The notes: a model not told the origin generated them from the letters alone. 64,000 bases of DNA from an uncultured Lachnospiraceae bacterium (GCA_910586605.1 CAJUJR010000002.1:1-64000), one strand, 5' to 3'. Counted from the stretch's first letter, positions 35,346 through 45,084 are shown. Numbers and translations: made by a program.

Positions 35346-38030
35346 TTATATATCATTTTCAGTTGTGTTGATATAGTAGGAAAATCCAATTGTCCCAATG
35401 CCCGTACTGCATGCAATTGAAACAGATGTACGTTGCACAATTACACGTTTAAAGGGATAATGGCGTTTGATTTCCCGGCGTATTAAGTCCAATTGCTCTA
35501 CAGTGCAGCCTGCATGGGAAATAAATATGATATCGCTGCTTATCCTTTTTTTATGTAGTAAATGCCAGTGGATAAAACGTTTCCAGGCATTTTCCGTCTT
35601 TCCGCACCGGATGCCGCAGATACCTATCCTGCTTTGGCTGATTTTCAAAGTAGGGTGCAGCCTGAACATTTCACATATTTTTGCCATTGTTTTGCTTGTA
35701 TAGCCATGTTGTTGGAAAATAGTAGCGCTTGGCATCATAAAGTGGCTTTCTATTTTTTTCTTTATTTTTTCCACCATATGGCAGATTTCACTGCCAGCAT
35801 AACCTTCTAAAGCAAGTTTGGCAGCGTACAACACGATAAGGCTCTGCCCGCCTGAAACCAGACCCGAATCAATGACTCGTACATGGTCAAAGCCGCGTGC
35901 CGCCATAAGGGCAGCCTCATAGCTATTTCCTACGTACTTTGCCATAGAAATATGGATTATTTGTTCAGCCTGTGTCAGCATGTCCGCAAAAAAGGCTTCA
36001 TATTCTTCTACCGAAGCACTGGTTGCCACAGCAGCGCTGGTTGTTTCTGTTACATACTGGTTTAGGCTGTCTGTGGCGATTTCCCATGTATCAGCAAAAC
36101 GTCCGTTTTCTGTATTTATATAGAGGTACATAATACCGATATCGTACTTTTCGATATAGTGGTCTGGCAAATCGCTGACACAATCAGTTGTAATATAAAT
36201 TTTTTTCCGTTTGTGGTGGGAGATTTTCTGGATTTCCATTTTGGTTCCCGCTTCATTTGGGATTTTACGGTATTCCACTATATCTTCAGGGATAAACTTC
36301 AATATTTCTGTTTCTAAAGCCATTCCCTGGATTGGCTTTTCAAGGTATCCGTCAAAAGCTTCCTCTAAAAGGTCTTGCCCTGCTTCTGTGACAGAACTTG
36401 CCGACAAGACGATAATTGCAGTGTCACGGCATAGGCCGTTCTCCTGCTTGCGGAGTTGCCGGAGTGTTTCGACGCCATTCATTTCTGGCATCATATAATC
36501 AAGGAGGATTACATGGTAATACTTTCTTTTGGTCATTTCCAGGCATTCTGCACCGCTTTGGGCAGTGTCTATCTGTAGTTTGGTTTCCTTTAGGAGCTGG
36601 CATTCTACCATAGTGTTCATTGGGTTGTCATCTACAATAAGGATACGTGCTTCTGGGGCTTCAAAGCTTTTTTCGTAAAGTTCAGAGTCCAGTCTTTTGC
36701 GCGATAGGAAGGTAATATTCCCAACAGGCGTTTTATCTATAATTTGCTGTGAAAGCAAGACAGTAAAAACAGAGCCTTTTGTATAAATACTGTCAACTGT
36801 AATTTCACCTTCCATTAAATCTACAAGCTGCTTTGTGATAGAAAGCCCAAGCCCGCTCCCTTCTATTTTCATATTCCGTTTTACATCTGCCCTGCGGAAG
36901 GCATCATATAGATACTGTAGGTTTTCTTTTCGGATTCCAATCCCGGTATCTGTCACAGAAATTTTCAGGCAAACCTTTCCATCTGTTATGGACTCGGCGC
37001 GGGCAGAGAGTGTTACCGAACCGGTTTCAGTATATTTAGCTGCATTTGTCAGTAGATTTAAAAGTACTTGGCTAATCCTTTTCACATCCCCATAGAGGAC
37101 AGATGGCAGGTTTTCATCAATATCTACTTGGAATCCCAGCTTTTTTTCAGCCAGGCGTACCTGTATCATATCAATCAGGTTTCCGAATAAATCTTCTGTA
37201 TTGTATTCAATGGGGATTATTTCCATCTTTTTCATTTCAATCTGGGAAAGGTCTAAAATATCATTTACCAAGTTGAGTAACATTTTACTGGCATTTTGTA
37301 TATTTTTGGCATAATCCCAAGTTGCATTTTCCTGGCTTTCCCGCAGAATCATTTCATTTAGCCCGATAATAGTATTGATTGGGGTACGGATTTCGTGGCT
37401 CATGCTGGCAAAAAAGTTGTTTTTTGCATCGCTCATCTTTTCAAGTTCTTCTTGCTGCTTTTTCGTAACATCTTGCTCAATATAAAACATCCTTGATTGC
37501 GCTTTTAAAATAATGCCGCCGGCAAAGCCTACTGCGAGCATAGCAAAAACAGAATCAAGAAAAGCGGCAGCTCGGGAATCCATAGGCGTAATTGCTTCAG
37601 GATGGTAATATCCGTAAAGATAGGTAAAGGCATCAACCACAAGTGACAGAATCAGGAAAAACATAAGTTTTTTACCAGAAAACATTAAAAAAATATAAAA
37701 AATCCCAAGGGAAAACCAGAGCACGGAACCGCCTTCCAGACCGCCACTTAAAAAAAACATGGCAGGGAAGACAGCGAGGATAATCAGGAAGCCTACAATG
37801 GATGAGGCAAAATTTATTTTCCGGTACTTAAAGGTAGCAAGAAATACAATTCCCATTACAATTAAAAGGACGAAAAGAGGGATTACAATAATATGGACGT
37901 CCATTAGGATAATACATTCGATAATGCCCATTCCTGCAAGGCAGATGCCAACCAATATAAGCATCCGGAAAATACGTTCCCGCATTTCATAATCCCTTCC
38001 GTATATTGTTTCAAACAATTTTTTAAGCAT
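35346..38030 (-). CDS. Hybrid sensor kinase - receiver - DegV fusion
   Basis: An 894-residue protein. Residues about 20-190 hold some six TM helices. Next comes HisKA with the acceptor His in ASMSHEIRTPINTIIG (near 210), a complete HATPase (VLLNLLTNAAKYTETG, VTDTGIGIRKENL, GSGLGLSITKQL), and a receiver near 480-600 (ILIVDDNPMNTMV, LLDYMMPEMNG, EKPIQG). The last 275 residues match the DegV fold, which binds fatty acids in stand-alone proteins (YITTDCVSDLPDHYIEKYDI, TTSAAVATSAS, IDSGLVSGGQSLIV). The kinase could therefore respond to an acyl ligand. Its start overlaps the upstream kinase stop by 8 bp. No DNA-binding output domain is present. Confidence 0.88.
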   Translation of the reverse strand: MLKKLFETIYGRDYEMRERIFRMLILVGICLAGMGIIECIILMDVHIIVIPLFVLLIVMGIVFLATFKYRKINFASSIVGFLIILAVFPAMFFLSGGLEGGSVLWFSLGIFYIFLMFSGKKLMFFLILSLVVDAFTYLYGYYHPEAITPMDSRAAAFLDSVFAMLAVGFAGGIILKAQSRMFYIEQDVTKKQQEELEKMSDAKNNFFASMSHEIRTPINTIIGLNEMILRESQENATWDYAKNIQNASKMLLNLVNDILDLSQIEMKKMEIIPIEYNTEDLFGNLIDMIQVRLAEKKLGFQVDIDENLPSVLYGDVKRISQVLLNLLTNAAKYTETGSVTLSARAESITDGKVCLKISVTDTGIGIRKENLQYLYDAFRRADVKRNMKIEGSGLGLSITKQLVDLMEGEITVDSIYTKGSVFTVLLSQQIIDKTPVGNITFLSRKRLDSELYEKSFEAPEARILIVDDNPMNTMVECQLLKETKLQIDTAQSGAECLEMTKRKYYHVILLDYMMPEMNGVETLRQLRKQENGLCRDTAIIVLSASSVTEAGQDLLEEAFDGYLEKPIQGMALETEILKFIPEDIVEYRKIPNEAGTKMEIQKISHHKRKKIYITTDCVSDLPDHYIEKYDIGIMYLYINTENGRFADTWEIATDSLNQYVTETTSAAVATSASVEEYEAFFADMLTQAEQIIHISMAKYVGNSYEAALMAARGFDHVRVIDSGLVSGGQSLIVLYAAKLALEGYAGSEICHMVEKIKKKIESHFMMPSATIFQQHGYTSKTMAKICEMFRLHPTLKISQSRIGICGIRCGKTENAWKRFIHWHLLHKKRISSDIIFISHAGCTVEQLDLIRREIKRHYPFKRVIVQRTSVSIACSTGIGTIGFSYYINTTENDI

Positions 38031-40893
38031 TTGCAGAGCCCCCCTCTGTTTTGTTTGTTAAACTGTGCCAAATATCGCTTAAAGCATCAAATGCTGGCAT
38101 ATAATCAGACATTTCAATTTTTTTCCTGATAGGTTTTAGCTTTTCTGCCAGTGCAGTTCCACAATACTGGTATTCCTGTAATTTAGCCAGGGCTGCAAGC
38201 ATCTGTTCCCCATCCAGGGAATACACATAGTCTTCCATCTCTGCCAGGATCTGGCGGAAGGTAGCGTCATCAAGTTCAGGAAGGATATTGGGTTCATTTT
38301 TAATAGCAGCATTGTTTTGCTGTTCACCGGTGTGTTTTTCAGAAGTTGTTTTTTGGGTTGGTACATGGGAAAGGAAAGGGCATCGCCTAAGCTCGCCGGC
38401 TACCCTGTGATATTCTGCAATCATATCCTGATGATGGTTTAGAATATATGGGATATCTTCTTTTTTCCCGGCATCTTCTAAAGCCTTTGCCTTTTCGGAA
38501 AGGGTGTTGGCGCCTATACTCTTCATAATGCTTTTTAATGCATGGACTTTGATAGTATAATCTTTCCAGTCCTGATTTTGGAACAAAGTTTCTAGTTCTT
38601 GCCGTTTTTCTTCCGCTTGGCTGTAATACATCTCCAAAACATTTAGATATTGCTGCCGTCCGCCGCAGTATAACATGCCCTGCTGTACATTGAAATCCCC
38701 AATCACGAGTTCTCCTGTATCTGAGCTGTCATTTTTGCTCTCTGGATTGGGCAAGGCTGTAATATTTCTTTCTGTGCCTGCCATAGGATTATTAGCATTG
38801 TTGCTGTTGCTTGCCGTTTCTTTTTGCTGGAAAATTATTTTTTCACTTGGGAGATTTCTCTTTAGGACGCGTTCCAGTACTGATATTTCCACTGGTTTTG
38901 CGAGGAAATCATCAAATCCCTCTTCCAGAAACATTTCCCTGTTGCCTGGAGCCGCGTTTGCAGTCAGGGCAATAATTGGTGTTTTCTGGTAATAGACGCC
39001 TGCTTTCTTACGGATTCGGTGCATTGTCTCAACGCCGTCCATTTCTGGCATCATATGATCCATAAATACAAAGTCGTAGCACATATTTTCGATAACTTCC
39101 AGTGCTTCATGCCCGCTGGAGGCATAGGTTACTTTGATTTGGTAATCTTTTAAAAGCCCTTCAATGACACGCATATTCATTGTGTTATCATCAACAACAA
39201 GGATATGGGCATCTGGTGCAATAAATTTTCCGGGACGTACCAAATGCCTGCCATCCCAGTCTCCTCTGCTTCCGTTTAGGATCGTAATGACTGGCAGTAT
39301 ATAAAATGGTTTATAAAGACGTATAATATCAGGGCTTGCAATGTATTTTTCACTATTGCGCTCAATAACGGCAATAACCCTGGTATGTCTTGCCAGCCTG
39401 TCAAAATATGCAGTGTCTTCCCTGTATTCTTCCAGGCTGATAAAAATATGGCTGAACGGCGCCAGTTTTTCACGGCGTTTCAGTTCTGCAAGGTTACGGC
39501 AGACGTGGCATTTTACTTTAAGCTGTTGTACCATATGTATAATAAATTTTGAATATTCATCACGGACGGTCAGCATATCAAACTGTTCCATATCAAAGTA
39601 AGTGGCTATATTAAGGCTTTCCCGGTTGTTTAGCTGCCCAATCGGTTTTTCATTTAATACTTTTTGTGGGATGACAAAGCGGAAAATGCTGCCTTTGCCT
39701 AAACGGCTCCGTACAGTGATTGTTCCGCCCATTTTCAGGATTAACGCCCTGGAAATGGCAAGGCCTAGGCCAATGCCGCCTTTCAGGCGGTTTCTTCTGG
39801 TGTCTAACTGGCAGAAACGTTCAAAAAGTTTTTCCAGGCTTTCTTCGCTCATGCCGATTCCGGTATCTTTTACCGATACACAAAGGTTGATGCCATAATC
39901 TTCTTTCCGAAAGCTGATATTAATGAGAATGCCGCCTTCGTTTGTAAATTTAATAGCATTGTCTACCAGGTTCATGATAACACGGCGTATTTTCTTTTCA
40001 TCCCCTAAAAGTTCACATGGGATCTCTGTATTGCAGTCTACAATCAATTCAAGCGGTTTGTCGCCTTTCCGCGCCACTGCCATATTTATGATATCGTTTA
40101 TCGTAGAAGAAATGTTGTAAGCTTCTTCCTCCAAATCCATCTTTCCTTGTTGGAGCTGGGAGAAATCCAGGATATCGCTGACAAGAGCCATCAGGTTATG
40201 CCCGGCGTCGCGGATATCAAACACTTCTTCACGGAGTTTGCCTAAACTATGTTCCCGCAAAGCCATTTCACTCATTCCACAAATGGTATTTACTGGTGTA
40301 CGGATTTCATGGCTGACGTTTGCGAGGAAGTCATCTTTGCTCTGCTCTGCTTCAACAAGTGCATCAATGACCTGATACATTTCTGAATTATCCCGGTTTC
40401 GTTTTTTAATCCAGATATAAATAATAAACTCCAGGCAGAGGATATTGCCGGTTTGAGGAAGCAGGTTAAAGAGCGTTTCTTTGGACGCTATGGAAAAGTT
40501 ATCAGTAACTATCCCATGATAGAATAGAATATAAAACAGTGAAATAAGGGTGAGGCATTGAAGTTTTGCAGAACCATAAAAAGAAATAAGGACAGTGAGT
40601 ACCATAAAGGTAGGGATTATGGCATGCAAATCTTCTGTATGCGCTGCATATAGGATAATATTTAGTTGTATCAAAAGAGCTGTAATGGCTGTCCTTGTCC
40701 GGAATGTTTTATATCTGCTTAAAAATATTACCCAGGCGGCTAAGGAAGATATAAAAAGGCAGAGTGGAATCCAGGCGGCCTGTCCCTGGCGTATTACGCT
40801 AATACACAAATTAATGCTATACAGGCTGAAAAAAATAGCGACAAAACGTTCAATATTTTTCTGGTTTTGCTTACTTTGGTTGAAATATTCCAA
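38023..40893 (-). CDS. Hybrid sensor kinase with two receiver-like domains and HPt
   Basis: A 956-residue protein. About six TM helices lie in the first 170 residues. HisKA has FLANVSHEIRTPVNTICG (His near 197), followed by HATPase (RVIMNLVDNAIKFTNEGG, VKDTGIGMSEESL, GIGLGLAISRALI). A receiver-like segment near 435-545 lacks the usual Asp pocket. A complete receiver at about 555-680 has ILVVDDNTMNM, FMDHMMPEMDG and FLAKPV. The HPt domain has the likely acceptor His in VHALKSIMKSIGA (near 790). A further helical region closes the protein. It lies between a receiver-HD protein and the kinase-DegV fusion in one operon, so multi-step phosphotransfer among the three is likely. Confidence 0.88.
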   Translation of the reverse strand: MEYFNQSKQNQKNIERFVAIFFSLYSINLCISVIRQGQAAWIPLCLFISSLAAWVIFLSRYKTFRTRTAITALLIQLNIILYAAHTEDLHAIIPTFMVLTVLISFYGSAKLQCLTLISLFYILFYHGIVTDNFSIASKETLFNLLPQTGNILCLEFIIYIWIKKRNRDNSEMYQVIDALVEAEQSKDDFLANVSHEIRTPVNTICGMSEMALREHSLGKLREEVFDIRDAGHNLMALVSDILDFSQLQQGKMDLEEEAYNISSTINDIINMAVARKGDKPLELIVDCNTEIPCELLGDEKKIRRVIMNLVDNAIKFTNEGGILINISFRKEDYGINLCVSVKDTGIGMSEESLEKLFERFCQLDTRRNRLKGGIGLGLAISRALILKMGGTITVRSRLGKGSIFRFVIPQKVLNEKPIGQLNNRESLNIATYFDMEQFDMLTVRDEYSKFIIHMVQQLKVKCHVCRNLAELKRREKLAPFSHIFISLEEYREDTAYFDRLARHTRVIAVIERNSEKYIASPDIIRLYKPFYILPVITILNGSRGDWDGRHLVRPGKFIAPDAHILVVDDNTMNMRVIEGLLKDYQIKVTYASSGHEALEVIENMCYDFVFMDHMMPEMDGVETMHRIRKKAGVYYQKTPIIALTANAAPGNREMFLEEGFDDFLAKPVEISVLERVLKRNLPSEKIIFQQKETASNSNNANNPMAGTERNITALPNPESKNDSSDTGELVIGDFNVQQGMLYCGGRQQYLNVLEMYYSQAEEKRQELETLFQNQDWKDYTIKVHALKSIMKSIGANTLSEKAKALEDAGKKEDIPYILNHHQDMIAEYHRVAGELRRCPFLSHVPTQKTTSEKHTGEQQNNAAIKNEPNILPELDDATFRQILAEMEDYVYSLDGEQMLAALAKLQEYQYCGTALAEKLKPIRKKIEMSDYMPAFDALSDIWHSLTNKTEGGSANA

Positions 40894-40910
40894 AAAGAAT
40901 CCCTCCTTGC

Positions 40911-40926
40911 TTCAAACACACTCTAG
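40911..40926 (+). repeat. CTAGAGCGTGTTTG dispersed repeat (copy e)
   Basis: Plus-strand TTCAAACACACTCTAG; read on the minus strand it supplies the TAG stop of the receiver-HD gene and runs into the ribosome site of the following kinase gene. One base differs from the core. Confidence 0.6.
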
Positions 40927-41999
40927 TGTAGCTGGCGGTAAATCATCCGTAAGATTTGGTAGATTTCAGGGTTGAATTTTTTCCCAGAATCGTCATCCAT
41001 AATTTTTAAAGCGTTTTCTATTGTATAAGATCCACGGTAAACACGTTTTTCTGTAATGGCGCAGTATTCGCTGATTACAGAAACGATTTGTGCAGACAGG
41101 GGGATTTCATTGCCCTTTATTCCATAAGGATAACCGCTTCCATCCCAGTTCTCATGATGGTATTTCGCTACATCAATAGACATTTTAAGGAAATCATTAT
41201 AATCCCCAGTGTCATGGATGTCTTGGAGGATTTTAGCGCCGATTGTGGTATGCGTATGTATTGCTGCAGTATCTTCTGGTGAAAGGGTTTCCTTTTTCTG
41301 GAGGATTTCTGTTGGGATTGCCACATTCCCTAAATCGCAGAGCGGCGCCGCCAGCTCAATTGTATCAATATAAGAATTGGAAATTAAATGGCCGAATTCC
41401 GCAGATAATTGCATTGCCTCAGCCAGTACCCTGCAGTTATAACAGAGACGTTCCATATGGTTTTCATCATAGCAGGCATTTTCCCTTGCTACGCGGATTA
41501 AGGCGTATAAGACATTTTTCTTTTCCATTTCCAGTTGGCGGAGCTGTTCGTTGACAGATGTCTGTAGGAGACGGTTTATCTCCAGGAGCTGGGTATTTGC
41601 CTCATGCAGCCTTAAATGGAGTTTTACCCGTGCTTTTACAACTTCTGGGATAAATGGTTTTGTAATATAATCTTCACCGCCAATATTAAAACCTTCTACA
41701 ATATCGGCGGGGTCGTCAAAAGCAGAAATAAAGATAATTGGAATCATCTTTGTTTCTTCTTTTTCTTTCATTCTTTTGCAAAATTCATGCCCATCCATTT
41801 CTGGCATCGCGATGTCCAGGATGATTAGGTTTGGATGGAGCCTGCTGGTTATTTTCATTGCCTGTACGCCGTTTTCAGCCAAAATTGGCTGATGTCCCAT
41901 TTCCTGGACGATATCCCGGAGGACAAACCGGTTTGTATCAACATCGTCTACAATCAGAACTTTTGCAGCATCTTTTATCTTAATATTTTCCTGAGCCAT
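40923..41999 (-). CDS. Receiver protein with degenerate HD-GYP domain
   Basis: A 358-residue protein. The receiver (about 10-130) is complete: VLIVDDVD, phospho-Asp in IILDIAMPEMDG, and KPF. A coiled linker leads to an HD-GYP-like domain (about 180-350) that keeps YHHENWDGSGYPYGI and the HTTIGAKIL segment. The metal-binding HD pair is changed to CD and the family Lys to Asn (AAPLCDLGNVAIP), and the later Asp of the R-Y block is missing too. Hydrolysis of cyclic di-GMP is therefore unlikely; a binding or scaffolding role is plausible. It is the first gene of the minus-strand kinase operon. Confidence 0.87.
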   Translation of the reverse strand: MAQENIKIKDAAKVLIVDDVDTNRFVLRDIVQEMGHQPILAENGVQAMKITSRLHPNLIILDIAMPEMDGHEFCKRMKEKEETKMIPIIFISAFDDPADIVEGFNIGGEDYITKPFIPEVVKARVKLHLRLHEANTQLLEINRLLQTSVNEQLRQLEMEKKNVLYALIRVARENACYDENHMERLCYNCRVLAEAMQLSAEFGHLISNSYIDTIELAAPLCDLGNVAIPTEILQKKETLSPEDTAAIHTHTTIGAKILQDIHDTGDYNDFLKMSIDVAKYHHENWDGSGYPYGIKGNEIPLSAQIVSVISEYCAITEKRVYRGSYTIENALKIMDDDSGKKFNPEIYQILRMIYRQLH

Positions 42000-42032
42000 T
42001 TTTTATCTCCTGCTATATAATTTACTATCAAA

Positions 42033-42061
42033 AGATTACCATTATTTTAAGGTTATTTCAA
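42033..42061 (-). promoter_or_regulatory. Promoter of the minus-strand kinase operon
   Basis: On the minus strand TTGAAA (42061-42056), 17-bp spacer and TAATCT (42038-42033), about 35 bp before the receiver-HD start codon. The rest of 42062-42265 shows no gene. Confidence 0.5.
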
Positions 42062-42265
42062 GCTGTTTCAAGGTTTCTGCCCCTTTAATTTTATTTTAAT
42101 TTTTTGTGAAAGCGGGAGTCCCTGGATTTAAGTATTTATGTAGTTGCAAGATTTTGGTTTTTTTCTGGAAATTGGTTGTAATAAGGTGCATTTTAGCTTT
42201 CTTTATGTTACTATTTAAGGTATTGCTATATTTAGTGTTTTTGGGTAAAGAAAGGAGCAAAGCAA

Positions 42266-43282
42266 ATGAAGGCAAAGCAGTTAATTGGGATAATTATTAC
42301 AGGGATTGTTGTGATTGCTGTCGGGATAACAGGCGTCGCATCAAATGTCATAGCTGGGAAAGTGCTGGAAAAAACAACAAAAGAGACAAGTTCTTTCCTG
42401 GAAGGCTTTGTAGGCAGTACGATAGAAAGCAAAGTGACGCTTCCGGCGGAGGAATTTATTGGGGTAATCAATGTTGTAGGGGAAATCGGGGAAGGTACTT
42501 CCAATACATGGGGCTCTTCCGGTCAATATAACCATAATTTGTATATGAATTATATTGAACAGATGGAAAACTCATCGCTTAATAAGGGCATCCTTTTGTA
42601 TGTGGATAGCCCAGGCGGTGCAGTTTACCAGTCGGATGAGCTTTATCAGAAGCTGATGGAATACAAAGAAGTAACAAACCGCCCTGTCTGGGCATATTTT
42701 GCATCCCAAGCGTGTTCAGGGGGATATTATATTGCAATGGCGGCAGATAAAATCTATGCAAACAGAAACTGTTGGACAGGATCAATTGGAGTTATTATTT
42801 CGTTAATGAACTGTAAGGGCTTATATGACAAGCTGGGAATTAAGGAAATTGATATTACAAGTGGGAAGAATAAGGCAATGGGTTCTGCTGGGCTGGATTT
42901 GACAGAGGAGCAGTATAATATTTTGCAGTCGCTTGTGGATGAGGCATATAGCCAATTTATTGAGATTGTCTGCGATGGGCGTGACATGGATGAAAAAACA
43001 GTCCGTTCTCTTGCAGATGGCAGGCTTTATTCTGCGCTACAGGCGAAAGAGAAGAGGATGATTGATGAGATTGGTTCTCTGGAAGATGGGAAGCTTGCAA
43101 TGATACAGGAGTCAGGATGTGATGGGGATATTCTATTTTTTGCGCCAGAAAGCAGTGTAAAAAGCTTGTTTAGTACTGTTTTTGGGGCAGTAAAAGATAT
43201 TATGCCAAAATCGGAAGTGGAACTTGCAACGGATATTGTGGAAAATAAAGGAAATGGGGTGCTGAAATATTATGCAAAATAG
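42266..43282 (+). CDS. sppA: Signal peptide peptidase SppA (S49)
   Basis: A 338-residue membrane protease with an N-terminal TM anchor (IIITGIVVIAVGITGVASNV) and an S49 domain: GVINVVGEIGEG, ILLYVDSPGGAVYQSDEL, the nucleophile Ser in SQACSGGYYIAMAADKIYA (near 150), and TGSIGVII. The family removes residual signal peptides and can help in lantibiotic or envelope stress. AAAGGAG precedes the ATG. It overlaps the downstream RDD gene by 11 bp. Confidence 0.93.
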   Translation: MKAKQLIGIIITGIVVIAVGITGVASNVIAGKVLEKTTKETSSFLEGFVGSTIESKVTLPAEEFIGVINVVGEIGEGTSNTWGSSGQYNHNLYMNYIEQMENSSLNKGILLYVDSPGGAVYQSDELYQKLMEYKEVTNRPVWAYFASQACSGGYYIAMAADKIYANRNCWTGSIGVIISLMNCKGLYDKLGIKEIDITSGKNKAMGSAGLDLTEEQYNILQSLVDEAYSQFIEIVCDGRDMDEKTVRSLADGRLYSALQAKEKRMIDEIGSLEDGKLAMIQESGCDGDILFFAPESSVKSLFSTVFGAVKDIMPKSEVELATDIVENKGNGVLKYYAK

Positions 43283-43973
43283 CAGGGACCAACAGGTATA
43301 TGCCGGTTTCTTTGTCCGCCTAGCCGCATATTTTATTGATTGCATTATTGTAGGGGCAGCTTTGATGGCCATCAGGATTCCTGTATGGTTTCTGTCGCTT
43401 GGCGGGGCATTCGGCTTTCTTTTGGATGATTTTATTTTTGAATATTCTGTTTATGATATAGTTCTATATTTGCTGAAAGTAACATATTTTGTTTTGCTGA
43501 CTTATTTTACAGGCTCAACATTGGGAAAGAAGCTGCTGCAGATTCAGGTGGTCAGCGCAGAAGGGCGTAAGCCATCATTTTTTGAGATTGCATTCCGGGA
43601 AAGTGTTGGAAGGTTTTTATCTGCTTTGATTATTTATGTTGGATATATTATGGTTGGGGCAGATAAACAAAAGCGTGGGCTGCATGATATTTTAAGTGAT
43701 ACCTGTGTTGTATACCATCACCAGAAAACAGTAGCGATACCTACGCCTGTCACATATAATAATATACCATATGCGGTACAGGTGCCGCCGTATCAGGCAG
43801 GGGCAGCACAGCAAAACCCTTATATACAGCCTATGGACCGTGCAGGGATGCCGCCGGGTTCGCCGATGCCGCCGGATTATCCGAAGATGCCGCCGGTACA
43901 GGGAGAAGGGAACCGGAAAATGCCGCCACAAGATACTTTGGGAGAAAGGGAATCCTCAAAAACAGAAGATTAA
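43272..43973 (+). CDS. RDD-family membrane protein with Pro-rich tail
   Basis: A 233-residue protein with the RDD domain in its first 150 residues (GFFVRLAAYFIDCIIVG, STLGKKLLQIQVV, DKQKRGLHDILSDTCVV) and about four TM segments. The last 80 residues are Pro, Gly and Met rich (MPPGSPMPPDYPKMPP). RDD proteins are proposed transporters or ion exchangers; the overlap with sppA suggests an envelope role. Confidence 0.85.
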   Translation: MQNSRDQQVYAGFFVRLAAYFIDCIIVGAALMAIRIPVWFLSLGGAFGFLLDDFIFEYSVYDIVLYLLKVTYFVLLTYFTGSTLGKKLLQIQVVSAEGRKPSFFEIAFRESVGRFLSALIIYVGYIMVGADKQKRGLHDILSDTCVVYHHQKTVAIPTPVTYNNIPYAVQVPPYQAGAAQQNPYIQPMDRAGMPPGSPMPPDYPKMPPVQGEGNRKMPPQDTLGERESSKTED

Positions 43974-44105
43974 ATATTTTTTTAAACACCTTCTGGAAAA
44001 TGGCCTGATAAATCAAAAAAGCAGGATTTTAAAGGCGTCGTTTTCTTTCAGTGAAAAATGAATAAAAGCGGATTATCTGTAAAGAATAGTAACAGATGAT
44101 ATCGT

Positions 44106-44138
44106 AGCACTCCGATAGAATCGGGGTGCTTTTTCTTT
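44106..44138 (+). terminator. Terminator after the sppA-RDD operon
   Basis: AGCACTCCGAT and ATCGGGGTGCT pair with a 3-nt loop, followed by TTTTTCTTTT. Confidence 0.9.
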
Positions 44139-44166
44139 TATTATAAACGAATGGAGGATAACAAGT

Positions 44167-44985
44167 ATGTTTGAAGAGAAGGAAACATTTTGGAAGAAAA
44201 AGGGTTTTTATGCGTCAGCATGTGTCCTGCTGGTAGGAATCATGGCAGTCAGTGCAATTGCTTACAGGAAATGGAATTTTGGAACCGGGGGCAATAATAA
44301 AATGATGGCCGATATTGCAACGGAGATGCCTGTAGCGACGCCTGCGGCAACGGTACTCCCAAAGCCTTCCGCAGAAGCTGCCCAGAAAGCGGCACAGGCA
44401 AATGCACCAGTAGCTAAGAATAATACATCTGAGGGAGAGAAGGGGAAAAAGAAAGCAAAAAAAGCAGCACAGGCAGTAAAAAAGGCAGATACGGCGCAGG
44501 CAAAGAATAAGGAACCAAAACCAGGCAAGAAAGCAGCAGCAGCTTCTGCCGCAGCACAGACAAAGCTTTCTTTTAATGAAGAGGCAGGGCTTCTTTGGCC
44601 GGTAGAAGGCGATATCCTTTTAAAATATAGCATGAATAACAGTGTGTATTTTAAAACGCTGGCACAGTATAAATGTAACCCGGGGGTAGTGATTTCAGCA
44701 AAAGAAGGCACAGAGGTCAAGGCAGCGGCTGATTGCCGGGTGACAGATGTAACTAAAGATGATGAACTTGGTTCTGTTGTAACTACTGATATTGGGAATC
44801 AGTATACTGCTTCTTATGGGCAGATTGATAATATTTCAGTCAACAAAGGAGATATATTGAAGGAAGGCGATGTGATAGGTACAATTGCAAAGCCGACGAA
44901 ATACTATACAGAGGAAGGCAGTAACCTGTTTTTCCAGATTAAAAATGGAAAAGATACAGTGGATCCAATGCTTTTGCTTCGCTGA
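44167..44985 (+). CDS. SpoIIQ-like M23-family protein, probably non-catalytic
   Basis: A 272-residue protein with one N-terminal TM (about 13-33), a long Ala/Lys/Pro-rich linker (about 50-135) and a C-terminal M23 (LytM) fold. The metal-binding His of the first motif is absent (KCNPGVVISAKEG), and the HxH motif is replaced by NLFFQI. This loss matches SpoIIQ of Bacillus, which builds the channel around the forespore with SpoIIIAH. GGAGG precedes the ATG. A specific spoIIQ assignment is likely but not certain. Confidence 0.78.
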   Translation: MFEEKETFWKKKGFYASACVLLVGIMAVSAIAYRKWNFGTGGNNKMMADIATEMPVATPAATVLPKPSAEAAQKAAQANAPVAKNNTSEGEKGKKKAKKAAQAVKKADTAQAKNKEPKPGKKAAAASAAAQTKLSFNEEAGLLWPVEGDILLKYSMNNSVYFKTLAQYKCNPGVVISAKEGTEVKAAADCRVTDVTKDDELGSVVTTDIGNQYTASYGQIDNISVNKGDILKEGDVIGTIAKPTKYYTEEGSNLFFQIKNGKDTVDPMLLLR

Positions 44986-45016
44986 TTCTTTCCTAATATT
45001 AAATACCCTGGTTTTC

Positions 45017-45084
45017 CTAGTGCTCCATCCCGTTAGATATTAAGGCCAGCCTTAACTTTAAAATCTAACTGGATGGAGCACTAG
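45017..45084. repeat. Large inverted repeat abutting a CTAGAGCGTGTTTG element
   Basis: CTAGTGCTCCATCCCGTTAGAT pairs with ATCTAACTGGATGGAGCACTAG with one mismatch. Inside, TTAAGGC and GCCTTAA can also pair. The right arm ends in CTAG, which starts the dispersed repeat at 45081-45102 (copy f). It may end transcription of the SpoIIQ-like gene but looks more like a mobile hairpin. Confidence 0.7.

Noticed and set aside
42106..42531. 141-codon plus-strand frame overlapping sppA
   Set aside because: It runs out of frame through the 5' part of sppA, lacks motifs, and the sppA frame has a good ribosome site.
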